Shown here one piece after another: positions 36,026 to 47,355 of a stretch of 64,000 nucleotides of DNA. The notes below the pieces were generated by a model. The model worked only from the letters and a program-made list of their open reading frames with translations, searched no databases and had not been told where the DNA came from. A program made the translations under genes and the position numbers. Positions within the stretch are counted from its first letter, which is position 1, and each line of letters begins with the position of its first letter. Origin of the DNA: Lysobacteraceae bacterium (lineage in GTDB: Bacteria; Pseudomonadota; Gammaproteobacteria; Xanthomonadales; Rhodanobacteraceae); contig JAGWPB010000006.1 of the NCBI GenBank assembly GCA_028870665.1, positions 1 to 64,000 on the forward strand. The letters are read 5' to 3'.

Positions 36026-37096
36026 ATGCAGTTTGCCCGCCTGGTCGTCGATGAGCTGCGCTGTTTTCAGCATCTGGACGTGGTGCTGCAGCCGGGCATC
36101 AATGTCTTTGTCGGCGACAATGGTGCGGGCAAGACCTCGCTGCTGGAAGCCGCACACCTGCTTTCGCACGGCCGCTCGTTTCGTGCCGGTGCCGCGGAAG
36201 CCTTGCTGCGTCGCGGCTCCACAAACTGGACCGTGCATGCCGAAATCCGCCATGCAACGGGGCAGGTGCAATCCCTGGGCTTGACGCGCCAAGCCGATCG
36301 CTGGCAGGCGCGTGTGGACGGCCAGTCCGTGGCGACATTGGCCGCAATGATCGAGCATTGTGCGGTCATCTGCTTCGAACCCGGCAGTCATGCCCTGATC
36401 GCGGGCCCGGCCGAGGAGCGCCGGCGCTTCGTCGACTGGGGCGTGTTCCACGTGGAACATGAATTCCAGCCCCTCTGGCGGCGCTATCGACGTGCTTTGC
36501 GCCAGCGCAATGCCTTGCTGCGCAGCGCGGCCGTTGATGTTGACCTCGAACCATGGGAGCAGGAGTTGGCGCAGCGGGGCGAGCAGCTGGATGCGATGAG
36601 GCAACGTTATCTGGAAGCGCTCGCACCCCTGCTGGAGGCCCTGTGTGCGGTGCTGGTTCCTGAACTCGGTACGCCGCTCCTCCTCTATCGCCGCGGCTGG
36701 CCCGCCGGAGAGTCTCTGGCGGCGGCGTTGCAGGGGTCACGCCAGCGTGATCGGGCTTTGGCGCATACACGGCCGGGCCCGCATCGGGCGGATTGGTCGC
36801 TCACCTATGCAGCAGCGCCATCGCGGGCCTTGCTGTCGCGCGGACAGGCCAAGCTCTCCGCGTTGGCTTGCTTGTTGTCGCAAGCGGAACTGCACGATCG
36901 ACGTAGTCGCGATGCGGCCGTGCTGTGCATGGACGATCTGGCCTCCGAGCTGGACGCGGCCCATCTGGAGGCCGTTGTCGACCGATTGCAACACCAGGCA
37001 GGGCAGGTGCTGATCACGGGTACGACCATTGCGCCCGTGTTGGCCGGCAGCACGACCCGGTTCCACGTGGAACACGGCACGGTCCGGAAGCTCTGA
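36026..37096 (+). CDS. recF: DNA replication and repair protein RecF
   Basis: A 356-residue SMC-like ATPase acting with RecO and RecR to load RecA at gaps. Walker A is GDNGAGKTSLLEA near residue 31. The LLSRGQAKLSALACLL signature and the Walker B LCMDDLASELD lie near the C-terminus. Two GTTCCACGTGGAAC-like palindromic sequences fall within the coding region (near 36445 and 37060) and encode the repeated VFHVEH / RFHVEH segments. It is in the dnaN-recF-gyrB order. Confidence 0.97.
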   Translation: MQFARLVVDELRCFQHLDVVLQPGINVFVGDNGAGKTSLLEAAHLLSHGRSFRAGAAEALLRRGSTNWTVHAEIRHATGQVQSLGLTRQADRWQARVDGQSVATLAAMIEHCAVICFEPGSHALIAGPAEERRRFVDWGVFHVEHEFQPLWRRYRRALRQRNALLRSAAVDVDLEPWEQELAQRGEQLDAMRQRYLEALAPLLEALCAVLVPELGTPLLLYRRGWPAGESLAAALQGSRQRDRALAHTRPGPHRADWSLTYAAAPSRALLSRGQAKLSALACLLSQAELHDRRSRDAAVLCMDDLASELDAAHLEAVVDRLQHQAGQVLITGTTIAPVLAGSTTRFHVEHGTVRKL

Positions 37097-37124
37097 CGGG
37101 CCGGCGCCGCAATAGCGCGCCTGA

Positions 37125-39593
<2,469 letters not shown>

Positions 39594-39729
39594 GACTTCG
39601 GCACGATGCGGCGAACGCGCGACAGCCATGTCAGCCGCGCATGCCGCGGCGCAGCTTGAGCGACGGCCTGCATCGCCGCTACGCTTCGCAATCTCCCCGC
39701 GTGCCCCGGCACCCCCCAGCGAGGCCTTC

Positions 39730-41019
39730 ATGAAATTCCGCCTGTTCGCCAAGACGCTTGCGATCGTGATGCTTGCTTTCGCGCTGGGCGCCACCGCCGT
39801 GGCCGCCGACAAGAAACCGCCCGAGTATCCCAATGCCAAGCGCGAGTCGCCCAAGCCCGATCTGACCAGCAGGCATGACGAGGAGTTGCTGAAGAAGGGC
39901 TTCGCTGCCCTCAACGACAGCAAGCAGCAGACGGAAGCACAAACCGACCTGCAGAAGCTGGTCAGCGACAGCAGCAGCAAGTACGCGAAGGCCGAGGCCC
40001 TGCGCGGACTGGCGCAACTGAAGGTCAACCAGAACGACTACGCCGGCGGCATCGCCCTGCTCAAGCAGGCGTTGGCGCTCGACTCGCTGCCCAATGACGA
40101 TTACTTCGACACCATGATGGGGCTGGCGCAGCTGTACACGCAGAACCAGCAATGGCAGCCGGCGCTCGACACCCTGAAGACCTGGATGGAGCAAGGCGGC
40201 AAGCAGACCGGCGACGCATACGCATTGCAGGGACGCATCTATCTCAGCGAGAAGGAATACTCGGACGCGGTCAGCTCGATGCAGCAAGCCATGAAGCTGC
40301 AGCCGCAGGGCGCCCCCGTCTGGTGGGGACAGGTTCTGGTGGAGAGCTATGTGGGACTCAAGGACTATGCTCACGCGGCGCAGGTTCTCGAGACGCAGCT
40401 GGCCGCGAATCCCAGCGATGCAACCACCCGGAAGAACCTGGTCGCCGTCTATCTCGACGCCAATCAGCCGGCGAAGGCGCTGCAGGCGATGGAGGATGCG
40501 AAGGCGCACGGACTGATCGTCACCGGTACCGATTACATCAACCTGGCCAAGATGTACGTGATCGTCGGGCAGGACTCCAACGATCCGAAGCCGGATGCAC
40601 AAAAAGCTGTCGCGGCACTGCAGGAAGGCTTCGCGAAACAGGTCGTCCAGCCAAGCTTTGACAGTTACAAGTTGCTGGGCGACGCCTCTTACCTCGCGGG
40701 CGACCTGCACGGCGCTGTGGCCGCGTGGGGCAAGGCCGCGCCGTTCGCCACGGACGGCAAGCTGGACATGCAGCGAGGCCAGCTGATGGTGCAGCAGCTC
40801 GACCAGTACAGGGACGGCAGGGCGGCACTGCAGCAGGCTCTGGCCAAGGGTGGCCTGGAGAAGCCCGGCGTGGCATGGATCCTGATTGGCAACGCCGACA
40901 TCAAGCTCAAGGACAAAGCCGGCGCGCTGGCTGCCTACCGCAAGGCGGCGCAGTACCCGGAGACGAAGTCCGCGGCCGTGAAGTGGCTCAAGGCCGAGTC
41001 GCACGGCGGCAGGAAATAA
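39730..41019 (+). CDS. Exported tetratricopeptide-repeat protein
   Basis: A 429-residue protein with a signal peptide (MKFRLFAKTLAIVMLAFALGATAVAA by its bounds, residues 1-26). At least eight TPR-like helical pairs follow (for example AEALRGLAQLKVNQNDYAGGIALLKQAL by its bounds near residues 86-113). TPR proteins scaffold complexes, and in Xanthomonadales a TPR gene commonly sits before tonB. It lies 168 bp upstream of tonB on the same strand. No enzyme motif is present. The start at 39730 is set by the signal peptide. Confidence 0.85.
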   Translation: MKFRLFAKTLAIVMLAFALGATAVAADKKPPEYPNAKRESPKPDLTSRHDEELLKKGFAALNDSKQQTEAQTDLQKLVSDSSSKYAKAEALRGLAQLKVNQNDYAGGIALLKQALALDSLPNDDYFDTMMGLAQLYTQNQQWQPALDTLKTWMEQGGKQTGDAYALQGRIYLSEKEYSDAVSSMQQAMKLQPQGAPVWWGQVLVESYVGLKDYAHAAQVLETQLAANPSDATTRKNLVAVYLDANQPAKALQAMEDAKAHGLIVTGTDYINLAKMYVIVGQDSNDPKPDAQKAVAALQEGFAKQVVQPSFDSYKLLGDASYLAGDLHGAVAAWGKAAPFATDGKLDMQRGQLMVQQLDQYRDGRAALQQALAKGGLEKPGVAWILIGNADIKLKDKAGALAAYRKAAQYPETKSAAVKWLKAESHGGRK

Positions 41020-41186
41020 TGTGGTGAGAAGCAGGCCGGGGGATTCGCTGAACCGCCCCTATACAAGCCCGCGGTGCTGGTGTAACTTTGTCCTTTCTTG
41101 TGCTCGCGCAACCGCGTGATCTGTAACCCACGCGCGGTAAGCTGCGGTCGCAACGCCGACTCAAGCAGACTCGAATCGATCGACTG

Positions 41187-41846
41187 ATGGCCTCGACCAC
41201 ACAACCTTCCGGCTCCGCGCCGTTCAACTGGAGGCGCACGGTGGCCTTGGCGGGGGCCATTGCGCTCCATGCCACCGCCTTGCTGCTGATGCTGTCGCCG
41301 ATGGCGCCGCCCCAAGCCAAGGAAAAGGCCAAGGACAAGATCGTCCAGGTGGAGTTCATCGAGCCGCCGCCGCCGCCGCCGCCGCCACCGCCGCCGCCGC
41401 CGGTGCCGCCGAAGACGCCGCCGCCGAAAGTGATCCAGCAGATGCGCCCGCCGCCGGTGCCGCCGCCGCCGGCGCAGCCGCCCGTGGTCAATGAAACCTC
41501 GAACATGGCCGTGGCGGCGCCGCCGCCGGCCCCGCCGTCGCCGCCGGCTCCGCCCGTCAGCATTTCGGCGAGCCAGGACGTGGCCTACAATCAAAAGATC
41601 CAGATCCGGTATCCGATCGAAGCCCTGCGTCAGGGCCACCAAGGCACGGTGATCCTGCTGGTGCTGGTCGGGACGGATGGTCGACCGAAGGAAATCCAGA
41701 TCAAGAAGTCGAGCGGTTACCGTGAACTGGATCGAGCGGCACGCGAAGGCGTGATGCAGTATCGCTTTACGGCCGCGGTCAAGGATGGCCAGCCTACGGA
41801 AGCGTGGGTCGAAGTGCCCATCAACTTCACGCCGCAAGAGTTCTGA
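41187..41846 (+). CDS. tonB: TonB energy-transducing protein
   Basis: A 219-residue inner-membrane-anchored protein that delivers proton-motive energy to outer-membrane receptors. A single membrane segment (about residues 14-34, with the conserved HATALLL histidine) is followed by a proline-rich spacer including a run of 13 prolines near residue 55. The C-terminal domain is the TonB fold (RYPIEALRQGHQGTVIL... VEVPINF by its ends). It heads the exb operon, 53 bp before exbB. Confidence 0.95.
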   Translation: MASTTQPSGSAPFNWRRTVALAGAIALHATALLLMLSPMAPPQAKEKAKDKIVQVEFIEPPPPPPPPPPPPPVPPKTPPPKVIQQMRPPPVPPPPAQPPVVNETSNMAVAAPPPAPPSPPAPPVSISASQDVAYNQKIQIRYPIEALRQGHQGTVILLVLVGTDGRPKEIQIKKSSGYRELDRAAREGVMQYRFTAAVKDGQPTEAWVEVPINFTPQEF

Positions 41847-41899
41847 CAGACCGGTAAACTCTCCCCGTCACCCGATCATCCTGCACAAAGGGTCGCGTC

Positions 41900-42754
41900 A
41901 TGCAGCAAGAAGCCTCCTCCTCCATGTCTGCCGCACAGGCGGGCTCCACCCCTCCGCCGGTCGATGCCGCGGCGGCCCACGCCTCCACGGCGGTAGCGCC
42001 CAGCGCGTTGCCGACACTCGGCGGCGGCAATGCTGCAGCCATGCAGAGCGCAGGCTTCGATCAGCTGGTTCACAACTTCGACTTTATCGGTTGGGTGGTG
42101 TTCCTGGTGCTGATCGCGATGTCGGCGCTGTCGTGGTACTACATCATCTTCAATTTCGCGCGCAACATGCAGTTGCGCGGGCGCATGGACAAGGTGATCC
42201 GCACGTTCTGGGATACGCCTTCCGCGCAGGATGCCGTGCGCGCGATGGAGACCCAGCCCAGCTCCGAGCCGTTCTCCAAGATCGCGCTCGATTGCGCCAC
42301 CGCCGCCGCGCATCACTCGCGCGCCGAGGGCGGCAAGATGGCCGAGTCGCTCAGCCGATCCGAGTTCATCGACCGTTCGCTGCGTCAGGCGGTCTCGCGT
42401 GAAAGCATGCGCCTCGAGACGGGCATGACCTTGCTGGCCACGGTCGGCGCGACCGCGCCGTTCGTCGGTCTGCTGGGTACGGTATGGGGCATCTACCATG
42501 CCCTGATCGCGATTGGCGCCAGCGGCAATGCGGACATGGCCGCAGTCGCCGGCCCGGTCGGCGAGGCGTTGATCATGACCGCCATCGGTCTCGGCACCGC
42601 GATCCCGGCGGTCCTGGCGTACAACTTCTACGCCCGTACCAATCGCCTGATCTACGCCCGTTTCGACGAGTTCGCGCATGACCTGCACGACTTCTTCGCG
42701 ACGGGTTCGCGCGTGACCGATCTGTCCAAGCCGGCCGTGCCGACCAGGAAGTAA
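41900..42754 (+). CDS. exbB: ExbB/MotA-TolQ-family proton channel protein
   Basis: A 284-residue inner-membrane protein of the ExbB/TolQ family, which forms the proton channel powering TonB. An alanine-rich N-terminal extension precedes three membrane segments (VVFLVLIAMSALSWYYIIF; LLATVGATAPFVGLLGTVWG; LIMTAIGLGTAIPAVLAYNF). The GLLGTVWGIYHAL and AIGLGTAIPAV motifs are the family signature. The stop is 4 bp before exbD1. Confidence 0.95.
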   Translation: MQQEASSSMSAAQAGSTPPPVDAAAAHASTAVAPSALPTLGGGNAAAMQSAGFDQLVHNFDFIGWVVFLVLIAMSALSWYYIIFNFARNMQLRGRMDKVIRTFWDTPSAQDAVRAMETQPSSEPFSKIALDCATAAAHHSRAEGGKMAESLSRSEFIDRSLRQAVSRESMRLETGMTLLATVGATAPFVGLLGTVWGIYHALIAIGASGNADMAAVAGPVGEALIMTAIGLGTAIPAVLAYNFYARTNRLIYARFDEFAHDLHDFFATGSRVTDLSKPAVPTRK

Positions 42755-42758
42755 AACC

Positions 42759-43160
42759 ATGGCTTTCACCTCGAACACCGGTGGCGGGCCGATGGCGGAC
42801 ATCAACGTCACGCCCTTGGTGGACGTGCTGCTGGTGCTGCTGATCATCTTCATGATCACGGCGCCGATGATGACCCACAAGATCAGCATCGATCTGCCGC
42901 AGGCCACCAACAACCCGCCGCCGGTCAATCCCGCCGAGCCGATCAGCCTGGTCATCGGCAGCGATGGCTCGATCAGCTGGAACGGCAGCCCGATCACCGA
43001 CCTCGAGCTGAAGGCGCAGCTGGCGATTCTCGGCACCAAGCCGAACCAGCCGGAGTTGCATATCAAGGCGGCGGCGACGACGTCCTACAACCAGCTGGCG
43101 AAGGTCATGGCCGAGGCCAAGAGCCAGCACGTCGAAAAGATCGGTTTCGAAAAGTGGTGA
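42759..43160 (+). CDS. exbD: ExbD-family biopolymer transport protein (copy 1)
   Basis: A 133-residue protein with one membrane helix carrying the proton-coupling Asp in NVTPLVDVLLVLLIIFM. The periplasmic domain follows. It works with ExbB and TonB. A second exbD follows after 9 bp and shares a nearly identical 74-bp DNA stretch over the membrane segment. Two tandem exbD genes are characteristic of Xanthomonas-type exb loci, where the second is needed for some substrates. Confidence 0.95.
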   Translation: MAFTSNTGGGPMADINVTPLVDVLLVLLIIFMITAPMMTHKISIDLPQATNNPPPVNPAEPISLVIGSDGSISWNGSPITDLELKAQLAILGTKPNQPELHIKAAATTSYNQLAKVMAEAKSQHVEKIGFEKW

Positions 43161-43169
43161 GGACCTGAC

Positions 43170-43586
43170 ATGGCGTTCAGCAGCAACAGCGGGGGCAGCG
43201 GGCTCATGGCGGACATCAACGTCACGCCCCTGGTGGACGTGATGCTGGTGCTGCTGATCATCTTCATGATCACGGCGCCACTGATGTCGCACAAGATCAA
43301 GGTCGAGCTGCCCAAGGCCAATCCCAATCAGGCTGCCGCCGACAAGATGGTGCCGATCGACCTGGCCATTCGCGAAGACGGCACGATGTACTGGAATGAC
43401 AACGTCGTCAGCAACGCCGAGCTGAAGGCACGGCTTGCGGTGGAGGCGATGAAAACGCCGCAGCCCGAGCTGCAGATCCGCGCCGACAAGACCATCGAGT
43501 ACCGGACCATCTGGGACGTGATGTCCGCTGCCAAGGGCGCGGGCATGGTGCATGTGGGCTTCATCACCACCGGCGACGGCAAATAG
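43170..43586 (+). CDS. exbD: ExbD-family biopolymer transport protein (copy 2)
   Basis: A 138-residue paralogue of the preceding gene. The membrane segment is NVTPLVDVMLVLLIIFM with the same Asp, but the periplasmic half diverges (for example PKANPNQAAADKMVPIDLAI against QATNNPPPVNPAEPISLVI). It closes the tonB-exbB-exbD-exbD operon and is followed by a strong terminator before convergent pdxJ. Confidence 0.94.
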   Translation: MAFSSNSGGSGLMADINVTPLVDVMLVLLIIFMITAPLMSHKIKVELPKANPNQAAADKMVPIDLAIREDGTMYWNDNVVSNAELKARLAVEAMKTPQPELQIRADKTIEYRTIWDVMSAAKGAGMVHVGFITTGDGK

Positions 43587-43615
43587 TCACCCGCAGGCAC
43601 AGCCAGGGTCGCAAG

Positions 43616-43644
43616 ACGCCTCGTTTCGACGGGGCGTTTCTTTA
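43616..43644 (+). terminator. Rho-independent terminator of the tonB-exb operon
   Basis: A nine-pair stem (ACGCCTCGT / ACGGGGCGT, one G-T pair) is capped by a TTCG tetraloop and followed by TTCTTTA. It lies 30 bp past exbD2 and runs into the pdxJ 3' end. Confidence 0.85.
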
Positions 43645-44421
43645 TCCGCGGCCGCCGCGGCTTTCGGGCGTCGAGGGCCCGGCCAGGATTGCCCGATAGC
43701 GCTGGACCGTCGTCGTCAAGCCGGCATACAAGGCCTCGCTGATCAGCGCATGGCCGATCGAGACTTCAGCCAATCCGGGCACGGCAGCACAGAATGCCGC
43801 CAGATTGGCCTGGCTGAGATCATGGCCGGCATTGACACCGAGACCCGCTGCGCCTGCGCGACGCGCCGTGTTCGCGCAACGCGTCAGCTCGGTTTGCGCA
43901 TCACCGGCAGCGAAGGCGTGCGCGTAGGGTCCGGTATAGATCTCGATGCGGGCGGCGCCCAGCGCGGCTGCCTGTTCCAGCGATCCGGCATCGGCGTCGA
44001 CGAACAGTGATACCCGAGCACCGAGCGCACGAATGCGGTCGATGACCGGGGCCAGCCGCTGCGCATCACGGGGAAATTCGAAGCCGTGATCGGAGGTCAG
44101 CTGGCCGTCGCTGTCGGGGACCAGCGTAACCTGTTGCGGACGTGCCGCGCCGATCAGCGCCATCAATCCCGGATAGCCTGCTCGCGGGCGGGCAAAGGGA
44201 TTGCCTTCGATGTTGAACTCGACGCGACCGCGGGTCAGCTGCGCCAGCAGTGTCACATCCTCGGGGCGGATATGGCGGCGATCCGGGCGCGGATGCACGG
44301 TGATGCCACCGCAGCCGGCAGCCATGCAGGTCTCGGCGGCGGTCGCGAGATCCGGCGCGTTGCCGCCGCGCGAGTTGCGCAGCACCGCGATCTTGTTGAG
44401 ATTGACGCTGAGCCGGATCAT
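43642..44421 (-). CDS. pdxJ: Pyridoxine 5'-phosphate synthase
   Basis: A 259-residue TIM-barrel enzyme joining 1-deoxy-D-xylulose 5-phosphate and 3-amino-2-oxopropyl phosphate into pyridoxine 5'-phosphate. Blocks seen: [55 protein letters not shown] and [11 protein letters not shown]. The start at 44421 matches the family. It faces the exb operon end-to-end, as in Xanthomonas-like genomes. A stem-loop with T-run lies 40 bp upstream, leaving little room for a promoter. Confidence 0.96.
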   Translation of the reverse strand: MIRLSVNLNKIAVLRNSRGGNAPDLATAAETCMAAGCGGITVHPRPDRRHIRPEDVTLLAQLTRGRVEFNIEGNPFARPRAGYPGLMALIGAARPQQVTLVPDSDGQLTSDHGFEFPRDAQRLAPVIDRIRALGARVSLFVDADAGSLEQAAALGAARIEIYTGPYAHAFAAGDAQTELTRCANTARRAGAAGLGVNAGHDLSQANLAAFCAAVPGLAEVSIGHALISEALYAGLTTTVQRYRAILAGPSTPESRGGRG

Positions 44422-44461
44422 CGCGCGAGCCCGATGCGGTGGCGGGAACGCGGATGATGCC

Positions 44462-44489
44462 AAAAAAAACGCGTACCCACGGTACGCGT
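44462..44489 (-). terminator. Stem-loop with T-run between the phosphopantetheinyl transferase and pdxJ
   Basis: On the minus strand a perfect 9-bp stem (ACGCGTACC with GGTACGCGT) around a three-base loop is followed by eight T residues. This is a good intrinsic terminator for the upstream transferase gene. The same strand also offers TTGACG at the start of the stem, so a pdxJ promoter may overlap it. Confidence 0.75.
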
Positions 44490-44599
44490 CAAGATCCGGG
44501 TACGCCGATGCACGATCGCCATCGCGCTCGGCGGCCACGGCAGGAGATGCGATCAATCAGACCCGGGTGTGCGCCAAAGGTTCCCCCGGCCGGGCACCT

Positions 44600-45259
44600 T
44601 CAGCGCGGCAGGGCGAACCGGCGTACCGGGCGTGGCCCGCCACGCCATGCCAGCGCGCCCAGAAAGCCCGGAGCCGGCGTCAGCGAATGAAGCGTCCAGG
44701 CCGATGCGGGGGCGGCGGCGTGTGCGAAATCCTGCGGCAAGACAGCGGTTCCACCCGCCTCGAGCCGGAAGCCCACCCGATTCAAGCCGAAGGCCAGACC
44801 GCGGCCGAGCGCCTTGAGTACCGCTTCCTTGGCCGTCCACAGTCGATAGAAGGCCTGCTGGCGCAGCACCTCGGGCAGGGCGGCCAGCGCTGCCGCTTCA
44901 TCGGCGGTGAAATAACGTTGCGCCAACTGCAGCGCCCGCGGTCGTGGGCGCAAGGCCTCGACGTCCACCCCGAGTTCGACCCCGCGGCCGAGCGCCAGCA
45001 AAACAACGTCGCCGCAGTGGCTGAGGTTGAAACCCAGCGACGAGGGCGCGGCCAGACGGGGTTTGCCGTAGGTGTCGACAGTCAGCGTCAGTGCACCCGG
45101 GGGCACGCCGGCGTATTGCGCGAGCACCGTCCGCCAGCCATCGGCGCGCAGGTGCCAGACATCAACGGCAAGGCCTTGGCTGTCGGCGTGTTCGGCAACC
45201 GCAGCGAATGGCTGCGGATCGAACTCCGAACGGTGCATCGATTGCGACGTGACGGACAT
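44600..45259 (-). CDS. 4'-phosphopantetheinyl transferase superfamily protein
   Basis: A 219-residue Sfp-type enzyme that moves phosphopantetheine from CoA to a carrier-protein serine. The fold halves show FNLSHCGDVVLLAL with VELGVDVE (metal-binding Asp and Glu) and the WTAKEAVLKALGRGL motif (W-x-x-K-E-A). The start at 45259 is chosen because the frame upstream is arginine-rich and unlike the family. Its length is typical for Sfp/AcpT-like enzymes (about 220-240). No polyketide or peptide synthetase is nearby, so the substrate carrier protein is unknown. Confidence 0.9.
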   Translation of the reverse strand: MSVTSQSMHRSEFDPQPFAAVAEHADSQGLAVDVWHLRADGWRTVLAQYAGVPPGALTLTVDTYGKPRLAAPSSLGFNLSHCGDVVLLALGRGVELGVDVEALRPRPRALQLAQRYFTADEAAALAALPEVLRQQAFYRLWTAKEAVLKALGRGLAFGLNRVGFRLEAGGTAVLPQDFAHAAAPASAWTLHSLTPAPGFLGALAWRGGPRPVRRFALPR

Positions 45260-45509
45260 GGAATGACTGGCTGACCGCCCACTTGGGTGCGCTGATCTTG
45301 CCTTGGAATGCGCCCGTCTGGCAGCCGGCAATCGTGAAAGCGGACGGCGATGCCCGCAGGCCGCCGTTCGCGCGTGACATGGCACCGCTGTCATGGGCCG
45401 CGGGATCGGTCCGGGCGAGACAGGCAACGCGGACGATCCGGATGCAAGCCTCCGCGCACCCGCTGGTGCCGGACTTGCGACCGCCGCCCGCGCCGAGAGT
45501 GACGCCGCG

Positions 45510-47060
45510 TCAGGCCGGGCGGGTGGCGTGATAGTCGCCGGGCACGGTCTGATCCTGGCCGCCGGCCACGCCGAGCAGTCGCAACACGACCGTCAGCACC
45601 ACGGCGATCGCGATGTTGAGGATCAGCGAATACAGCGCGGCATACCCGGGAATGGCGTAGCCAAATGCATGCAGCGGGTAGATCGAGCTGGCGAACTTCA
45701 GGTGCGCCGCGATCAACGTGCCCACGCCCATCCCGCCCAGCCACCCCAGCGCCAACGCGTAGCGATGGAACCAGCGCGTGTACAGGCCGAACACCAGTGC
45801 CGGCAGGATCTGGATGATCCAGATGCCGCCGAGCAACTGGAACTGGATCGCGTAGGTCGCGGGCATGATCAGCACGAACACCAGCGCGCCGAACTTGACG
45901 ACCAGCGAGGCCAGCTTGGCCTGGCTGGCCTCCTGCGCCTCGGTGCAGCTCGGGTTGATGTAGGCACGATAGATGCTGCGTGTCCACAGATTGGACGCCG
46001 CGATCGACATGATCGCCGCCGGCACCAGCGCGCCGATCACGATGGCGGCGAAGCCGACGCCGACGAACCACCCGGGGAAGCTGTGCATCAGCAGGGCCGG
46101 GACGGCGAAATTGTTGGCGTATTGCTTGAAGAACGGCGCGTACTGCGGGACCTTGTCCACGCCCACCGCCAGCGCCATGAAGCCGAGCAGCGCCAGCAGG
46201 CCGAGCACCAGGCTGTAGGCCGGCAGAAACGCCATGTTGCGGGTCAGCGTGCGCGGATTCTTGGCCGCCAACACCCCGGTCAGCACGTGCGGATAGACGA
46301 ACAGCGCCAGCGCCGAACCCAGCGCCAGGGTAGCGAACGCGCTGTACATGCCCAGGCTCTGTCCCGTCGGTACGGCCAGCAGCACCTTGGCTGGCGGCAC
46401 GGCGGCAAAGATCTTGCCGAACCCGCCCAGCTGCATCGGGATGATCACCACCGCGGCGATCACCGTGATGTAGACCAGGCTGTCCTTGACGATCGCGATC
46501 AGGGCCGGTGCCCGCAGGCCGCTGGTATAGGTGAAGGCGGCGAGTATCACGAAGGCGACCAGTAGCGGCAGATCGGCGGCCCAGCCACTCATCGGAAAGC
46601 CGAGCGCGGAGATCACGACCTCCATGCCGACCAGCTGCAGGGCGATGTAGGGCATGGTCGCGAGGATGCCGGTGAGTGCGACCAGCAGCGCCAGCAGGGG
46701 GCTGTCATAGCGCCCGCGGACAAAGTCGGCGCCGGTGACATAGTTGTGCTTGTGGGCCACGTACCACAGCCGCGGCAGCACCGCGAACACGATCGGGTAG
46801 GCGACGATCGTGTAGGGCACGGCGAAGAATCCGATCGCGCCGGCACCGAACACCAGCGCGGGCACGGCGATGAAGGTGTAGGCGGTGTAGAGGTCACCGC
46901 CCATCAGGAACCAGGTGACCAAGGTGCCGAATCGGCGGCCGCCCAGTCCCCACTCGTGCAGCTGGTTGAGGTCACCCTTGCGCCAATGCGCGGCGATGAA
47001 GCCGAGCGCGGTCACGAAGACGAACAGCACCAGGAAGACGATCAGTGTGCTCCATTGCAT
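45510..47060 (-). CDS. Sodium:solute symporter, monocarboxylate permease (MctC/ActP-like)
   Basis: A 516-residue SSS-family transporter with about 13 membrane helices. It has the WGLGGRRFGTLVTWFLMGGDLYTAYTF opening (given by its bounds near residues 37-64) and YVTGADFVRGRY, typical of the acetate/propionate/pyruvate branch. The DUF3311 protein encoded 11 bp upstream is the usual small partner of this branch. An outer-membrane porin precedes both on the same strand, and the acetate regulator and acs lie within 8 kb. Together these point to uptake of acetate or related short acids. Confidence 0.9.
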   Translation of the reverse strand: MQWSTLIVFLVLFVFVTALGFIAAHWRKGDLNQLHEWGLGGRRFGTLVTWFLMGGDLYTAYTFIAVPALVFGAGAIGFFAVPYTIVAYPIVFAVLPRLWYVAHKHNYVTGADFVRGRYDSPLLALLVALTGILATMPYIALQLVGMEVVISALGFPMSGWAADLPLLVAFVILAAFTYTSGLRAPALIAIVKDSLVYITVIAAVVIIPMQLGGFGKIFAAVPPAKVLLAVPTGQSLGMYSAFATLALGSALALFVYPHVLTGVLAAKNPRTLTRNMAFLPAYSLVLGLLALLGFMALAVGVDKVPQYAPFFKQYANNFAVPALLMHSFPGWFVGVGFAAIVIGALVPAAIMSIAASNLWTRSIYRAYINPSCTEAQEASQAKLASLVVKFGALVFVLIMPATYAIQFQLLGGIWIIQILPALVFGLYTRWFHRYALALGWLGGMGVGTLIAAHLKFASSIYPLHAFGYAIPGYAALYSLILNIAIAVVLTVVLRLLGVAGGQDQTVPGDYHATRPA

Positions 47061-47071
47061 GACGATGCTCC

Positions 47072-47290
47072 TCAGGCCAGGTCACGCGTCTTGAAGTACA
47101 CCACCGCCGAGCACACCGAGCTCAGCGGCACCCACAGCAGCAGGTACCAGTAGAGAAAGGGGATGCCGATGAACGTCGGCTCCCGATGGTTGTACCAGGG
47201 CACCCAGAGCGTGGCCACGATCGGCACCAGCAGCAGCAGCCGCCACCACAGGCGCGGGTGGATGCCGGAAGACGAATGACGGGTCGTCAT
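47072..47290 (-). CDS. DUF3311 small membrane protein, symporter partner
   Basis: A 72-residue protein with two hydrophobic segments (WRLLLLVPIVATLWVPWY and FLYWYLLLWVPLSSVCSAVVYF by its ends). The GIPFLYWYLLLWVPL segment is the DUF3311 signature. Such proteins are nearly always encoded just before an SSS-family monocarboxylate permease, as here. Its exact role is unknown; it may be needed for transporter assembly. Confidence 0.88.
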   Translation of the reverse strand: MTTRHSSSGIHPRLWWRLLLLVPIVATLWVPWYNHREPTFIGIPFLYWYLLLWVPLSSVCSAVVYFKTRDLA

Positions 47291-47318
47291 GGCAGGGCTC
47301 TCCCTCGATTGGCGATGG

Positions 47319-47347
47319 CATGCCGGCCGCGCATGACGGCCGGCATG
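47319..47347. terminator. Hairpin between the porin and DUF3311 genes
   Basis: CATGCCGGC and GCCGGCATG form a 9-bp perfect stem with an eleven-base loop, 8 bp past the porin stop. There is no T-run, so it probably tunes porin against transporter expression (partial termination or mRNA processing) within one transcript. Confidence 0.5.
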
Positions 47348-47355
47348 GGGTCAGG

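Noticed and set aside
41340-41560. Run of CCG triplets in tonB as an unstable repeat or assembly error
   Set aside because: It encodes the proline-rich spacer typical of TonB and keeps the frame through to a normal C-terminal domain.
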